Position numbers and translations under genes: made by a program. Below the pieces are notes generated by a model. That model searched no databases and was not told the origin of the DNA. It saw only the letters and a list, made by a program, of their open reading frames with translations. Shown here in pieces: positions 43,312 to 51,587 of a DNA stretch of 64,000 nt. The stretch is from positions 279,411-343,410 of the forward strand of contig NZ_BOOO01000016.1 in NCBI RefSeq assembly GCF_016863275.1, in the 5' to 3' direction. Position 1 is the stretch's first letter, and each line of letters starts with the position of its first letter. The DNA comes from Planotetraspora mira (GTDB taxonomy: Bacteria; Actinomycetota; Actinomycetes; Streptosporangiales; Streptosporangiaceae).

Positions 43312-44610
43312 ATGCCCGCACCTGACGTGGCCGCTCTCCTCGCCGAGCTGGAGCGCGCCGAGCCGGACACCGCCGACGCGGCACGTGTGGCCGTCGAATG
43401 GCTGACCGGCGGCGAAGCGCTGGAGACCATCAGCCAGCTCGATGTGTGCGAGTTCCTCTGGTACACGTTGCCGATCAAGGTCTCGGGCGACCGGCCGACC
43501 ATCGCCCGGGCACTCGGAGAGCTCCTCCGCCTCGGCGGAATGGGACGGTACGCCGCGTTGTGCGACTCCCCCCTCACGGCCGACATCCTCCGTGTCTACG
43601 CCCGGGACGGCGAGGAGGCGGGTGCCACCGCCTACCACCAGGCGCTGGAGGAGACGGGGGTGCTGCCGCCCAATGTCGCGGAGCTCTCCTGGAGCTCGAT
43701 CATGGGGCCGGAGGAGCTGGGCGCGCACCTCGCCTGCGCCGCCGCTCTGGAGCTCGCCATCGTGTCGGGTGACCCGATCGACCGCATAGTGCTGACCACC
43801 CGCTGGCTGACCTCCCCTCGGCCCGAGCTCGGCGGCGACTGCTGGCTGCACCGGGTCCACGGGGAGCGGCTCAACCGCTGGGTCCTCGGACGCGGCAGCG
43901 CCCGCCGTGAGCTGGCCCAGCCCTTCGAGGTACGGCTGCACGCCCCCGTGCCTGCGCCGGCGGGCACGCATCTCGAGCCGCTCCGCTGGCTTTTGGCCCT
44001 CGCGGTGAAAGGCGCGCCGCTGACGGAGAGGTTCAACCTCACCCGGGCACTCGTCCTGGACGCCGTCGACCGTTTCGGCTGGGACGCCATGAGCACCCGG
44101 TCGGTGCGGAGCGAGGCCGACGTCCCCGCGCTGACCACCCTGAAGGAGATCGCCGTCCACGAACTCGGGGCGCTGAGCCGTACGGGCCGAAGGCTCGAGC
44201 TGACGCCCGCGGGACGCGCGCTGCTCGACGACCCGGAGGCGTTGTGGAGTGAGGCGGCCGCCTCGCTGCTGCTCCCGGCCCGGGGCGAGCACGACTTCGA
44301 GATCTCCATCCGCGAGTCGGCTCTGATGTTGCTGGTGGACAACGGGCCGTTGCCGTACCGGGAGCTGAGCGAACGCGTCGCCGACGTCGTCAACGGCGAG
44401 GGGTGGCGCACGGCCGAGGGCGGCCAGGTTGCCCCGCCCGACCTGGCGGCGCCGCTCGGCGAGCTCCAGCGCCGTCTCGACGCCCTGGCCCTGCGCGCCG
44501 ACTGCTCGTGGGACGCACCCTGGCGGCTGACCGAGGTCGGCCGCTCCGCGTCGCTCGCCGCGCTGCGTGCCCGGGCGCTGCGGCCCCGGCAGTACGCCGG
44601 CATGGGCTGA
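43312..44610 (+). CDS. Conserved hypothetical protein with winged-helix-like C-terminal part
   Basis: 432 residues from the ATG at 43312; an upstream GTG would add 17. I do not recognise the family. The N-terminal half is helical and Ala/Leu/Glu-rich. Residues about 263-320 (LTRALVLDAVDRFGWDAM, then LTTLKEIAVHELGALSRTGR) resemble paired winged-helix segments, and ELTPAGRALLDDPEALW looks like the wing-plus-helix end of a MarR/PadR-type fold. There are no membrane segments or catalytic motifs. It stands alone between pmt and a DivIVA-like gene. Confidence 0.6.
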   Translation: MPAPDVAALLAELERAEPDTADAARVAVEWLTGGEALETISQLDVCEFLWYTLPIKVSGDRPTIARALGELLRLGGMGRYAALCDSPLTADILRVYARDGEEAGATAYHQALEETGVLPPNVAELSWSSIMGPEELGAHLACAAALELAIVSGDPIDRIVLTTRWLTSPRPELGGDCWLHRVHGERLNRWVLGRGSARRELAQPFEVRLHAPVPAPAGTHLEPLRWLLALAVKGAPLTERFNLTRALVLDAVDRFGWDAMSTRSVRSEADVPALTTLKEIAVHELGALSRTGRRLELTPAGRALLDDPEALWSEAAASLLLPARGEHDFEISIRESALMLLVDNGPLPYRELSERVADVVNGEGWRTAEGGQVAPPDLAAPLGELQRRLDALALRADCSWDAPWRLTEVGRSASLAALRARALRPRQYAGMG

Positions 44611-44791
44611 GCGGCCCTGACGCCGATCTCCTGCCGCTCCGGTATGGACAGCGCACCAAAACAGTCGTACACCGTACAATCCGATCATTTCGCCAGCGGA
44701 ACGGCGGTCGCCATGGCACCATCGTGGCGGCGCCGCGCGCGCGGATGTGAGTCGTCATCGCCCTGTGGCGGAGAGATGGGCCGGTCATCTG

Positions 44792-45247
44792 ATGAACGAA
44801 GAATTCGATGTGGTCCTCCGGGGTTATGACCGGAAGCAGGTGGACGCGTTCTTCGAGCGACTCGACGCGAGTGCCGTCACCGCCGAAGAGTTGCAGAAGC
44901 CGTCGTTCCGCGTGGCGATGATCGGCTATGACCGGCACCAGGTGTGGGACGCCGTCGAGGACCGTTTCGCGGGCCCGGATGGAGAGGCCGAGGCTCACGC
45001 TGTCGTCGCTCCCGCGCAACCCCTGCCCGGCGGGCCGGCGAGCGGCAGGGAGTTCGACGTGGTGCTCCGGGGTTATGACCGCCACCAGGTCAACGTGGTC
45101 CTGGCGCGAGTCGACGCCGGCACCATCACCGCCGAAGAACTGCGCCAGAGTTCGTTCACGGTCGCGATGCGCGGTTACGACCGGCATCAGGTGTGGGACG
45201 CCATCAAGGGCTTCGCCAAGGCGCTCGAAGACGGCGCAGAGGAATAG
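44792..45247 (+). CDS. Small DivIVA-like protein with four GYDRxQV repeats
   Basis: 151 residues from the ATG at 44792 (a GTG at 44747 would add 15). Four copies of a motif FxVxxxGYDR(H/K)QV occur at about 5, 36, 86 and 117. They form two pairs, each with EEFDVVLRGYDR then SF(R/T)VAM-GYDRHQVWDA, so the gene arose by internal duplication. Each motif matches the membrane-binding N-terminal segment of DivIVA/Wag31. The long coiled coil of true DivIVA is missing; a Pro/Gly/Ala linker (about 60-83) joins the halves. A role at curved membrane or the pole is inference. Confidence 0.65.
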   Translation: MNEEFDVVLRGYDRKQVDAFFERLDASAVTAEELQKPSFRVAMIGYDRHQVWDAVEDRFAGPDGEAEAHAVVAPAQPLPGGPASGREFDVVLRGYDRHQVNVVLARVDAGTITAEELRQSSFTVAMRGYDRHQVWDAIKGFAKALEDGAEE

Positions 45248-45364
45248 ACCCCGCCGTACGGCTTCCGCGTCGTGCGGGGAAGACGACCCGGCTGAGTACG
45301 CACGCACGGAGATTTGAGCGTTCGCACTCAGGCGCTCACGCGCCGCCGCGCCGAGGATCGCGGC

Positions 45365-45823
45365 ATGCGCGAGTTCCTGAAAGCGATCTGCTGGCTGGCG
45401 GCGGTGACCTTCGGTCTCCCCGGCCTGTGCCTGCTGCTGTGGACGTTCCTGTCGGCTGACGGCCCCACCGGCGAGTTCGCCCTGTTCTACGGCATCTTCC
45501 TGGTGGTGGAGTTCATCGCCGCGGCGTTGCTCGTGGTGGTTCTCTCCGCGATCCGGATGTGGTCCGCTCCGCCGCGTGCCTTCCTCTCGATCGGTGCCGT
45601 CTACCTGGCATCACTGTTCACGCCTCTGGTCGACACCATGGCCCGCTATCCGCTGTACGTCGTCGAATGCGGGGGCGCTCCGGTCGTGGTGACCGACTTC
45701 GCCGCCGCTTACACCTATCGGGTTCTCGGGGACGAGGGATATTCGGTGACCCCGTTGGATACCGGTTTCTTCTGCACGCCCCAGGAGGCGGAACATCTCC
45801 GCTACCGCCACTCCCCTGTCTGA
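45365..45823 (+). CDS. Small membrane protein of unknown function
   Basis: 152 residues from the ATG at 45365, eight bases after GAGG; a TTG at 45314 would add a basic 17-residue leader. Three hydrophobic helices lie at about 9-29, 38-63 and 72-88, followed by an outer or inner domain of 65 residues with two Cys. No recognised family. It follows the DivIVA-like gene by 118 bp and precedes a phosphotransferase gene by 41 bp. Confidence 0.6.
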   Translation: MREFLKAICWLAAVTFGLPGLCLLLWTFLSADGPTGEFALFYGIFLVVEFIAAALLVVVLSAIRMWSAPPRAFLSIGAVYLASLFTPLVDTMARYPLYVVECGGAPVVVTDFAAAYTYRVLGDEGYSVTPLDTGFFCTPQEAEHLRYRHSPV

Positions 45824-45864
45824 ACGCCTCTCCATGAGAGAGATCTCCCCGATGAGGAGTTCCC

Positions 45865-46914
45865 ATGAGCCCCGCCGTGCGAGCCGTACGGCCGTATGAG
45901 GAACTCGGCCGCACCGGTCAGGTCCGCAGGATGCGGCGGCTGGCGCAGGTCGCGGTCGAGGCGTATCCCGTCGAGACCGTGCGGATCACGCCGCTGATGC
46001 GCGGATACAACACGACGTTCCGGATCGACACCGCCGGCGGCGGGCGTCATGTCCTGCGGATCCAGCGGACCGGCGGGCCCACGGCCGAGATGGTCCGCTC
46101 CGAGATGACCTGGCTCGCGGCGCTGCGCCGTGACACGGACCTCGTGGTTCCCGAGCCGGTGCCCACGCGCGACGGCGACCTCCTGACCGTCGCCGAGTCC
46201 GACGGCGTTCCCGGGGCACGAAGCTGCGTGCTGTACCGATGGGTCCACGGAAGGTTCGTCGACGATCGGCTGACCCCCGCGCATCTCGAGCGGGTCGGCG
46301 TGCTCATGGCTCGCCTGCAGTCGCACGGCGCCCGGTTCGGCGCTCCCGATGGATTCCACCGCGGCCCGGTCGACCACGTCACCTCGTTCGGGCGCACCCA
46401 GGACGACGGCCTCTCACCCGAGGTGGCCGCACGTGCCGCGACGCTCGTCGACGACGTGCACCGGGCCGGTGGCGGACCGATCGTCCGGGCGACGATCGAG
46501 CGTGCCCGGGCGGCACGCGACTCGCTCGGCGGTGACCCGGAGGTGTCCGGGCTGATCCACGCCGACCTCCACCAGGAGAACTACCTGTTCCGGCAGGGCG
46601 AGGCCCGCGCCATCGACTTCGACGACTGCGGCTACGGGCCGTACGTCTACGACCTCGCGGTGACGCTCGGCGAGCTGAAGCGCAGGCCCGACTATCCGGG
46701 CCTGCGCTCCGCCCTGCTGTACGGCTACCGCAGCGTCCGGCCGCTGGCCGCGGAGCACGAGCGGCTGATCGACGTCTTCATCGCGTTGCGGGCGGTCCAA
46801 CTGATGATGTGGACGGTCGAGCACCGGGATCAGCCGATGTTCCGGAAGACATGGGACGCGTCGGCGACTCGGACGCTGGAGTGGTTGAGAACATTTCTGG
46901 ACCGCGACGCCTGA
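45865..46914 (+). CDS. Phosphotransferase enzyme family protein (APH-like)
   Basis: 349 residues, ATG preceded by GAGGAG. It has the aminoglycoside-phosphotransferase/choline-kinase fold: RGYNTTFRIDTAGGGRHVLRIQR contains the ATP-site strand pair with an Arg where Lys is usual. The Brenner-type catalytic motif is LIHADLHQENYLF near 228-240, and the metal site AIDFDDCGYGPYVYDLA follows. The family includes homoserine and hydroxyalkyl kinases as well as drug-modifying enzymes, so the substrate is open. It ends 66 bp before a convergent membrane protein gene. Confidence 0.8.
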   Translation: MSPAVRAVRPYEELGRTGQVRRMRRLAQVAVEAYPVETVRITPLMRGYNTTFRIDTAGGGRHVLRIQRTGGPTAEMVRSEMTWLAALRRDTDLVVPEPVPTRDGDLLTVAESDGVPGARSCVLYRWVHGRFVDDRLTPAHLERVGVLMARLQSHGARFGAPDGFHRGPVDHVTSFGRTQDDGLSPEVAARAATLVDDVHRAGGGPIVRATIERARAARDSLGGDPEVSGLIHADLHQENYLFRQGEARAIDFDDCGYGPYVYDLAVTLGELKRRPDYPGLRSALLYGYRSVRPLAAEHERLIDVFIALRAVQLMMWTVEHRDQPMFRKTWDASATRTLEWLRTFLDRDA

Positions 46915-46980
46915 GCCGGCGGGGTGAACCTGCTCGCCCCGGCGCCGCGAGGTAGACGACGAATCGGTCGCGCGGCGGGC

Positions 46981-47859
46981 TCAGACCTTCTGCCTGGTGC
47001 GCCGGGCCACCACGAACGACGCGAACACGAGCAGGGTGAGCAGGCCCCAGTAGGCGAAGCCCTTTCTGCCGTGCATGGACAGGTTCTCGCCCAGGTATGT
47101 CAGGCCGGGGATCAGGTAGACGGCCGCCGCGAGGGCCCACCTGGCGTCCCTGACCGCGACCGTGGCCCAGAGCGCGGCACTGAGCACCAGCACCTCGACA
47201 CCCGCCCGGAAAAGCATCCAGGGCAACATGCCGTCGTAGTACGGGTAGACGAACTGGAACCCCCAGCAGAGCGCCGGAATCAGGAGCCACGCCCACGATC
47301 GGACGGGGAGACCCTTCCCTGGCCGTACCGCGAGCACGGCCAGGCCGGCGACGATCACCCAGTAGGGAATCATGTTCGATGCTTCGACATAGGTCGGACC
47401 GAAGTCGGCCACCTGCCACGCGTCGCCATGCAGGACCAGGAGACGGCTGGCCTCGAGCGCGGCGATCAGAGCAAGGGGAAGTGCCAGCCGCACCCATCCA
47501 CGGATGATCGCCACCATCAGCACGACCGCGCCGAGCGTCCAGATCGGCCGGACGGCATACCCCGGGGACGGCCAGACGTAGATTGTCATCGCGAATGTGG
47601 TCGTCGCGACGGCGAGCACGCCCAACTGCAGCCCGTCCACCCACCAGGGCGCCCCCGCGGCCCTGGCGTTTCTCGCACGGGCGGCGAACCCCCCGGCGAT
47701 GAGGGCGAACGTCTCCCGGAGCGCGGGACGGCGGGCCTCAGGATCGGACGCCGCCATCAGCGTCCCGATGAGCTCCTCACCGTGCCACTGGCGATAGACC
47801 TTCGGATAGGCCCGGAGCAGGTTGCGGTAGCGCCGTTCCAGCGCGGCCGTCGCGCTCAT
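46981..47859 (-). CDS. Membrane protein paired with PadR regulator
   Basis: 292 residues. The N-terminal ~70 residues (ERRYRNLLRAYPKVYRQWHGEELIGTLM) are the soluble leader typical of membrane proteins that follow PadR genes in actinomycetes. About eight hydrophobic helices follow. The ATG overlaps the PadR stop (ATGA), so both proteins are made from one message and are probably co-repressed. Function unknown; related proteins are often called permease-like without evidence. Confidence 0.72.
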   Translation of the reverse strand: MSATAALERRYRNLLRAYPKVYRQWHGEELIGTLMAASDPEARRPALRETFALIAGGFAARARNARAAGAPWWVDGLQLGVLAVATTTFAMTIYVWPSPGYAVRPIWTLGAVVLMVAIIRGWVRLALPLALIAALEASRLLVLHGDAWQVADFGPTYVEASNMIPYWVIVAGLAVLAVRPGKGLPVRSWAWLLIPALCWGFQFVYPYYDGMLPWMLFRAGVEVLVLSAALWATVAVRDARWALAAAVYLIPGLTYLGENLSMHGRKGFAYWGLLTLLVFASFVVARRTRQKV

Positions 47860-48176
47860 GCGCCCATCACCGCGATCTGGCCCGTGACGACCCTGGCGGC
47901 CTGCTGGAGGCGCACCGCCTCCTGGCGGACGGCGACGACGCCGTCCTCGGTGATCCGGTAGTAGCGTCTCGGCCGGCCGTCGACGACCTCCTCCCTGTCC
48001 AGCACCACCAGGCCGGCCTCAGTGAGCCGGTCGAGCGCGCCGTACAGGGTGCCGACGGCGAGTTTCACTCTTCCGGCCGACTGATCACCCGCACGTTTGA
48101 TGATCCCGTAGCCGTGAAGCGGGGCTTCGAGGAGTGCGGCGAGTATGAAGTACGTCGCCTCCGTCATCTTGGTCAT
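47856..48176 (-). CDS. PadR family transcriptional regulator
   Basis: 106 residues from the ATG at 48176. The winged helix is TEATYFILAALLEAPLHGYG, VGTLYGALDRLTEAGL, with the wing VVDGRPRRYYRITEDG. The start at 48188 would lie inside the palindromic operator, so the downstream ATG is preferred. PadR proteins usually repress their own operon. A perfect 31-bp palindrome lies six bases upstream of the start codon. Confidence 0.88.
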   Translation of the reverse strand: MTKMTEATYFILAALLEAPLHGYGIIKRAGDQSAGRVKLAVGTLYGALDRLTEAGLVVLDREEVVDGRPRRYYRITEDGVVAVRQEAVRLQQAARVVTGQIAVMGA

Positions 48177-48181
48177 GGACG

Positions 48182-48212
48182 GGACCATATATCGGGACCC
48201 GATATATGGTCC
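48182..48212 (-). promoter_or_regulatory. 31-bp perfect palindrome, PadR operator
   Basis: GGACCATATATCGGG (48182-48196), centre A at 48197, then its exact complement at 48198-48212. The core ATAT-n-ATAT arrangement (ATATATCG...CGATATAT) resembles PadR/LmrR sites. Its place just before the start codon suggests autorepression. Confidence 0.85.
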
Positions 48213-48290
48213 AGCGTTTTCGGCCGAATGCCGTCCCGGAGGCACCCTGACAGCGAGCGGCCCGAACCGCCACGGCTAGCGTGTGGCGTT

Positions 48291-49226
48291 ATGACGGAGG
48301 CGACCCGACGGGCCATCCCCCTTCCGGACGATCATGCTCACGGCGATGCGCAGGCGGACGTGGCGCCCGTGATCGCATTCTGGCGGGACCTCGGCCTCCC
48401 TGGCCTGATCGACGTGCACACCCATTTCATGCCGGAGCGCGTGCTCGCCAAGGTGTGGGCCTACTTCGACTCCGCCGGGCCTCTGGTGGGCCGCGACTGG
48501 CCGATCTCCTACCGGCTCGCGGAGGAGGACCGGGTCGAACGCCTCCGGGCCTTCGGCCTGCGCGCGTTCACCTCGATGCTCTATCCCCACAAGCCCGACA
48601 TGGCGACGTGGCTGAACTCCTGGTCCGCCGACTTCGCCGCCCGCACCCCCGACTGCCTGCACACCGCGACGTTCTTCCCCGAACCAAGCGCCACGCAGTA
48701 CGTGACGCGCGCGATCAAGTCGGGCGCCCGTGTGTTCAAGGCGCATCTCCAGGTGGGCGCCTACGACCCGAACGACCCGCTGCTCGACGAGGTCTGGAGC
48801 CTGCTGGAAGACCAGGGCATCCCGGTCGTGACGCACTGTGGTTCCGGCCCGGCCCCCGGTCCGCACACCGGCCCGGAACCGATCGCCGCCCTGCTCGCCA
48901 GGCACCCCGGGTTGCGGCTGGTCATCGCCCACATGGGGACCCCCGAATACGCCGAGTTCCTCGCGCTGGCCGGCCGGTACCCGCGGGTCCACCTGGACAC
49001 GACGATGGCCTTCACCCGATTCACCGAGGAGACCGCACCGTTCCCGCGCGAGGCGATCCCGCGCCTGCTGGACCTCCAGGACCGCATCCTGCTCGGCACC
49101 GACTTCCCCAACATCCCCTACCCGTACGGCGAGGCCCTGCGGGCACTGGCCGACCTGGATCTCGGGGACGACTGGCTGCGCGACGTCTGCCACGACAACG
49201 CCGCCAGGCTCTTCACGATCGGCTGA
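48291..49226 (+). CDS. Amidohydrolase family (ACMSD-like) metal-dependent hydrolase
   Basis: 311 residues. The start ATG at 48291 has no ribosome site, so the message may be leaderless. Amidohydrolase_2 ligands are IDVHTHFMP near 40-48, VVTHCGSG near 180, IAHMGTPEYAEF, and LLGTDFPNIPYPYG with the catalytic Asp. The family includes decarboxylases such as aminocarboxymuconate-semialdehyde decarboxylase. It diverges from the PadR gene, and its upstream region includes the palindrome 79 bp away. Confidence 0.85.
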   Translation: MTEATRRAIPLPDDHAHGDAQADVAPVIAFWRDLGLPGLIDVHTHFMPERVLAKVWAYFDSAGPLVGRDWPISYRLAEEDRVERLRAFGLRAFTSMLYPHKPDMATWLNSWSADFAARTPDCLHTATFFPEPSATQYVTRAIKSGARVFKAHLQVGAYDPNDPLLDEVWSLLEDQGIPVVTHCGSGPAPGPHTGPEPIAALLARHPGLRLVIAHMGTPEYAEFLALAGRYPRVHLDTTMAFTRFTEETAPFPREAIPRLLDLQDRILLGTDFPNIPYPYGEALRALADLDLGDDWLRDVCHDNAARLFTIG

Positions 49227-49341
49227 GCCCCTCCTGGCCGGAGGACTCGTTGTCACTCAGCCGGTCATCGAGACTCCGACTTTTCGCCGCGAACTCCCGT
49301 ACGGTGCTTGTTTCGACCTTGAAGGAGCCGAGGAGTTCACC

Positions 49342-49935
49342 ATGACGGTCACCGCCGACGACTTGGACGCCGCGATCTCCCATGCAGCCGCCGCCCTCGG
49401 CCCGGCTGCCGATCGCGACTGGTCCGTGCAGGCGGGCACGTTGGAGTGGAGCTGCCGGCAGACGGCCGAGCACATCGGCGACTGCTTGATGTCATACGCC
49501 GGCCAGATCGTGGTCCGGCCCACCGGCAGGTACGTGCGATTCATGGCCGACGCCGACGAGGAGGCCTCCCCTGCCGAGGTGCTGGAGTTCGCCGAGGCCG
49601 GTGGACGCATCCTGGTGGCGACGGTGCGCACGGCCTCGCCGCATGTGCGGGCATACCACCCCTCCGGGATGGCCGATCCTGAGGGCTTCGCCGCCATGGG
49701 GTGCGTTGAGGCGCTGCTCCATGGCCAGGACATCGCGCAGGGTCTCGGCCTCCCGTTCGAGCCTCCACGCGATGTGTGCGCACGCGTACTCGCTCGACTG
49801 TTCCCGCAAGCCACCGCCGATGCCGGCGCCGTCGACCCGTGGCGCGCGCTGCTGTGGTCCACGGGGCGCATCGAGTTGCCCGGCCTTGCGCGACTGCGGG
49901 AATGGCGGTGGCACGGCGCCCCGCTGAGCGATTGA
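49342..49935 (+). CDS. DinB/mycothiol-dependent isomerase-like protein
   Basis: 197 residues from the ATG at 49342 with GAGGAG seven bases upstream. The helix WSVQAGTLEWSCRQTAEHIGDCLMSYAGQI matches the metal-binding region of DinB/MDMPI-N four-helix proteins, with the conserved His in AEHIGD and a second His (LLHGQDIAQGLG). Such proteins bind a divalent metal and use mycothiol in isomerisations or S-transfers. The next gene belongs to the same superfamily. The exact reaction is unknown. Confidence 0.72.
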   Translation: MTVTADDLDAAISHAAAALGPAADRDWSVQAGTLEWSCRQTAEHIGDCLMSYAGQIVVRPTGRYVRFMADADEEASPAEVLEFAEAGGRILVATVRTASPHVRAYHPSGMADPEGFAAMGCVEALLHGQDIAQGLGLPFEPPRDVCARVLARLFPQATADAGAVDPWRALLWSTGRIELPGLARLREWRWHGAPLSD

Positions 49936-50012
49936 ACCGCAGCCGGCAGGGAGAGCGCGCGCCCGCTGGAAACTCGGTTCAGAATTCCGGGCGCGGCTGG
50001 TTCGATGGGCGG

Positions 50013-50786
50013 ATGGACTTCTCCCGGCTTCTCAGCTGTCTTGAGGACGACTTCGCCCTGTTGCGTACCGCCGTCGTCAGTGCCGATCCGTCGGCACGCG
50101 TACCGTCGTGCCCTGACTGGTCCGCCGGCGACCTCGCGCGACACGTCGCGGAGGTCTACCTGCACAAAGCCGAGTGCATCCGCCTCGGGGCCTTCCCCGA
50201 GGAGTGGCCGCCCGGAGTACTCGACTCCGATCCTGTGACCTCTCTGGACAGGGCCCATGCGGTGTTGTCCGGGCAGTTCTCCGCGCACTCTCCGGCCGAC
50301 CCCGCGGCCACGTGGCACGAGCCCGATCAGACCGTCGGCTTCTGGATCCGCCGCATGGCTCAGGAGACGGTGATCCATCGCATCGACGCCGAGCTCGCGG
50401 CCGGGCGGCCCGTGTCCCCGATCCCGGACGATCTCGCCCTCGACGGTGTCGACGAGGTCCTGAAGCTCTTCTTGGGCTACGGAAGCACCCGCTGGCTGGA
50501 CGACTTCGGCACCCTTCTCGACGACCCGGACGAGCGCCCGGTCACGGTCTCCACGAGCCACCACGCCTGGACGCTGACGGCCGTGGCCGGCGAGGGCGCA
50601 CAGCCCGGCCATGTGGACGTGAAGGACGCGGCCACGGGCTTCGACGGAGAAGCGCTGGTGAGCGGGGACGCGGCCCCGCTCCTCCGCTGGCTCTGGAACC
50701 GGGACGACGACGCGTCCGTCCGCATCTCCGGCGACGCGGCCCTGCTGAAGCAGTTCCACGCCCTGCGAACCGCCGCCACGCAGTGA
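50013..50786 (+). CDS. Maleylpyruvate isomerase family mycothiol-dependent enzyme
   Basis: 257 residues. SCPDWSAGDLARHVAEVYLHKAE near 35-57 is the MDMPI N-terminal signature with the metal His, and RRMAQETVIHRIDAELAAG supplies the later His. A C-terminal beta-rich domain (about 170-257) with HHAWTLTAV and a final SGDAALLKQF helix matches the family. Metal-dependent and mycothiol-using by family analogy. It follows a second DinB-like gene by 77 bp; a hairpin terminator lies 100 bp downstream. Confidence 0.82.
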   Translation: MDFSRLLSCLEDDFALLRTAVVSADPSARVPSCPDWSAGDLARHVAEVYLHKAECIRLGAFPEEWPPGVLDSDPVTSLDRAHAVLSGQFSAHSPADPAATWHEPDQTVGFWIRRMAQETVIHRIDAELAAGRPVSPIPDDLALDGVDEVLKLFLGYGSTRWLDDFGTLLDDPDERPVTVSTSHHAWTLTAVAGEGAQPGHVDVKDAATGFDGEALVSGDAAPLLRWLWNRDDDASVRISGDAALLKQFHALRTAATQ

Positions 50787-50885
50787 ATCGGCCTCCGGCT
50801 TCGATCGAGATCCCATGCAGCCACGACCGCTCCTTCTCGGGAGCGGATGATCTCTTCAAGCCGTAAGGCGTTCAGAAGATCAGAA

Positions 50886-50914
50886 AGGCCGGTTCCAGTG
50901 ATCGGAACCGGCCT
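50886..50914 (+). terminator. Hairpin terminator after mycothiol-enzyme gene
   Basis: AGGCCGGTTCC (50886-50896) and GGAACCGGCCT (50904-50914) form a perfect 11-bp stem with a 7-nt loop, followed by CTGACATT rather than a T run. Confidence 0.8.
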
Positions 50915-51001
50915 CTGACATTGGCGGAGCCATGGGGGCGCTCGGCGAGGATATGGCGACATAGGCCAGTTCTTGGCATGTCATACGGCAAGATCGCGCT
51001 C

Positions 51002-51526
51002 ATGGGCTTCTGGGGAGTATTCGTGGTTGCGCGGACTGAAGCGCCGCTCATCAGGCTGGATGCTCTGAAGAGCTATGACGGTCGTCCACATGAGTGCGCA
51101 CGTCCGCTGGATGGCTGGCAGATCTGGCAGTTGGATGCGGTGGAGTCATTGCCGGATCCGCCCGACCTCGCGGTGAATCTCGCTCACGAGACTGGCGGCC
51201 CTGCCCTTGTGGGATTCGTGTTCGACAGCGACTGCATGGGAGTCGATGCCTACAGTCGCAGCACCGGCTCATGGGCGACCTGCCTGGACCGACAGAACAT
51301 GGACGCGTACTACCGGCTCGACGGCCTGGCGGTCGATGACTGTTACCTCTCGTGCGAGAAGTCCGCGGAAGAGGCGGTGAAGTGGGCAGCCGACGCCGGA
51401 TACCGCGTTCCCGCCGAACCCATCGCAGAAGTGCTCCGGAGCAGGTCTGACCCATTCGCCGAGGATCTCTTCTTCGAATTCGTCCAGCGATTGGGGATCC
51501 CGTACCCGGCCGACGAGAGTGAGTAG
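51002..51526 (+). CDS. Hypothetical protein
   Basis: 174 residues from the ATG at 51002, where the protein begins MGFWGVFVVARTEAPL, a start seen in a family of uncharacterised actinomycete proteins; an ATG at 50978 adds eight residues. It is soluble, Trp-rich and acidic, with LVGFVFDSDCMGVDAYSRST and WAADAGYRVPAEPIAEVLR. No catalytic motif is recognised. Orthologous families are usually annotated as hypothetical. Confidence 0.7.
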   Translation: MGFWGVFVVARTEAPLIRLDALKSYDGRPHECARPLDGWQIWQLDAVESLPDPPDLAVNLAHETGGPALVGFVFDSDCMGVDAYSRSTGSWATCLDRQNMDAYYRLDGLAVDDCYLSCEKSAEEAVKWAADAGYRVPAEPIAEVLRSRSDPFAEDLFFEFVQRLGIPYPADESE

Positions 51527-51587
51527 CGGCTACTTCCACGCGGAGCGACTCGGCCGGAAACGGGATTCGGCTGCCAGGATGATCTAT

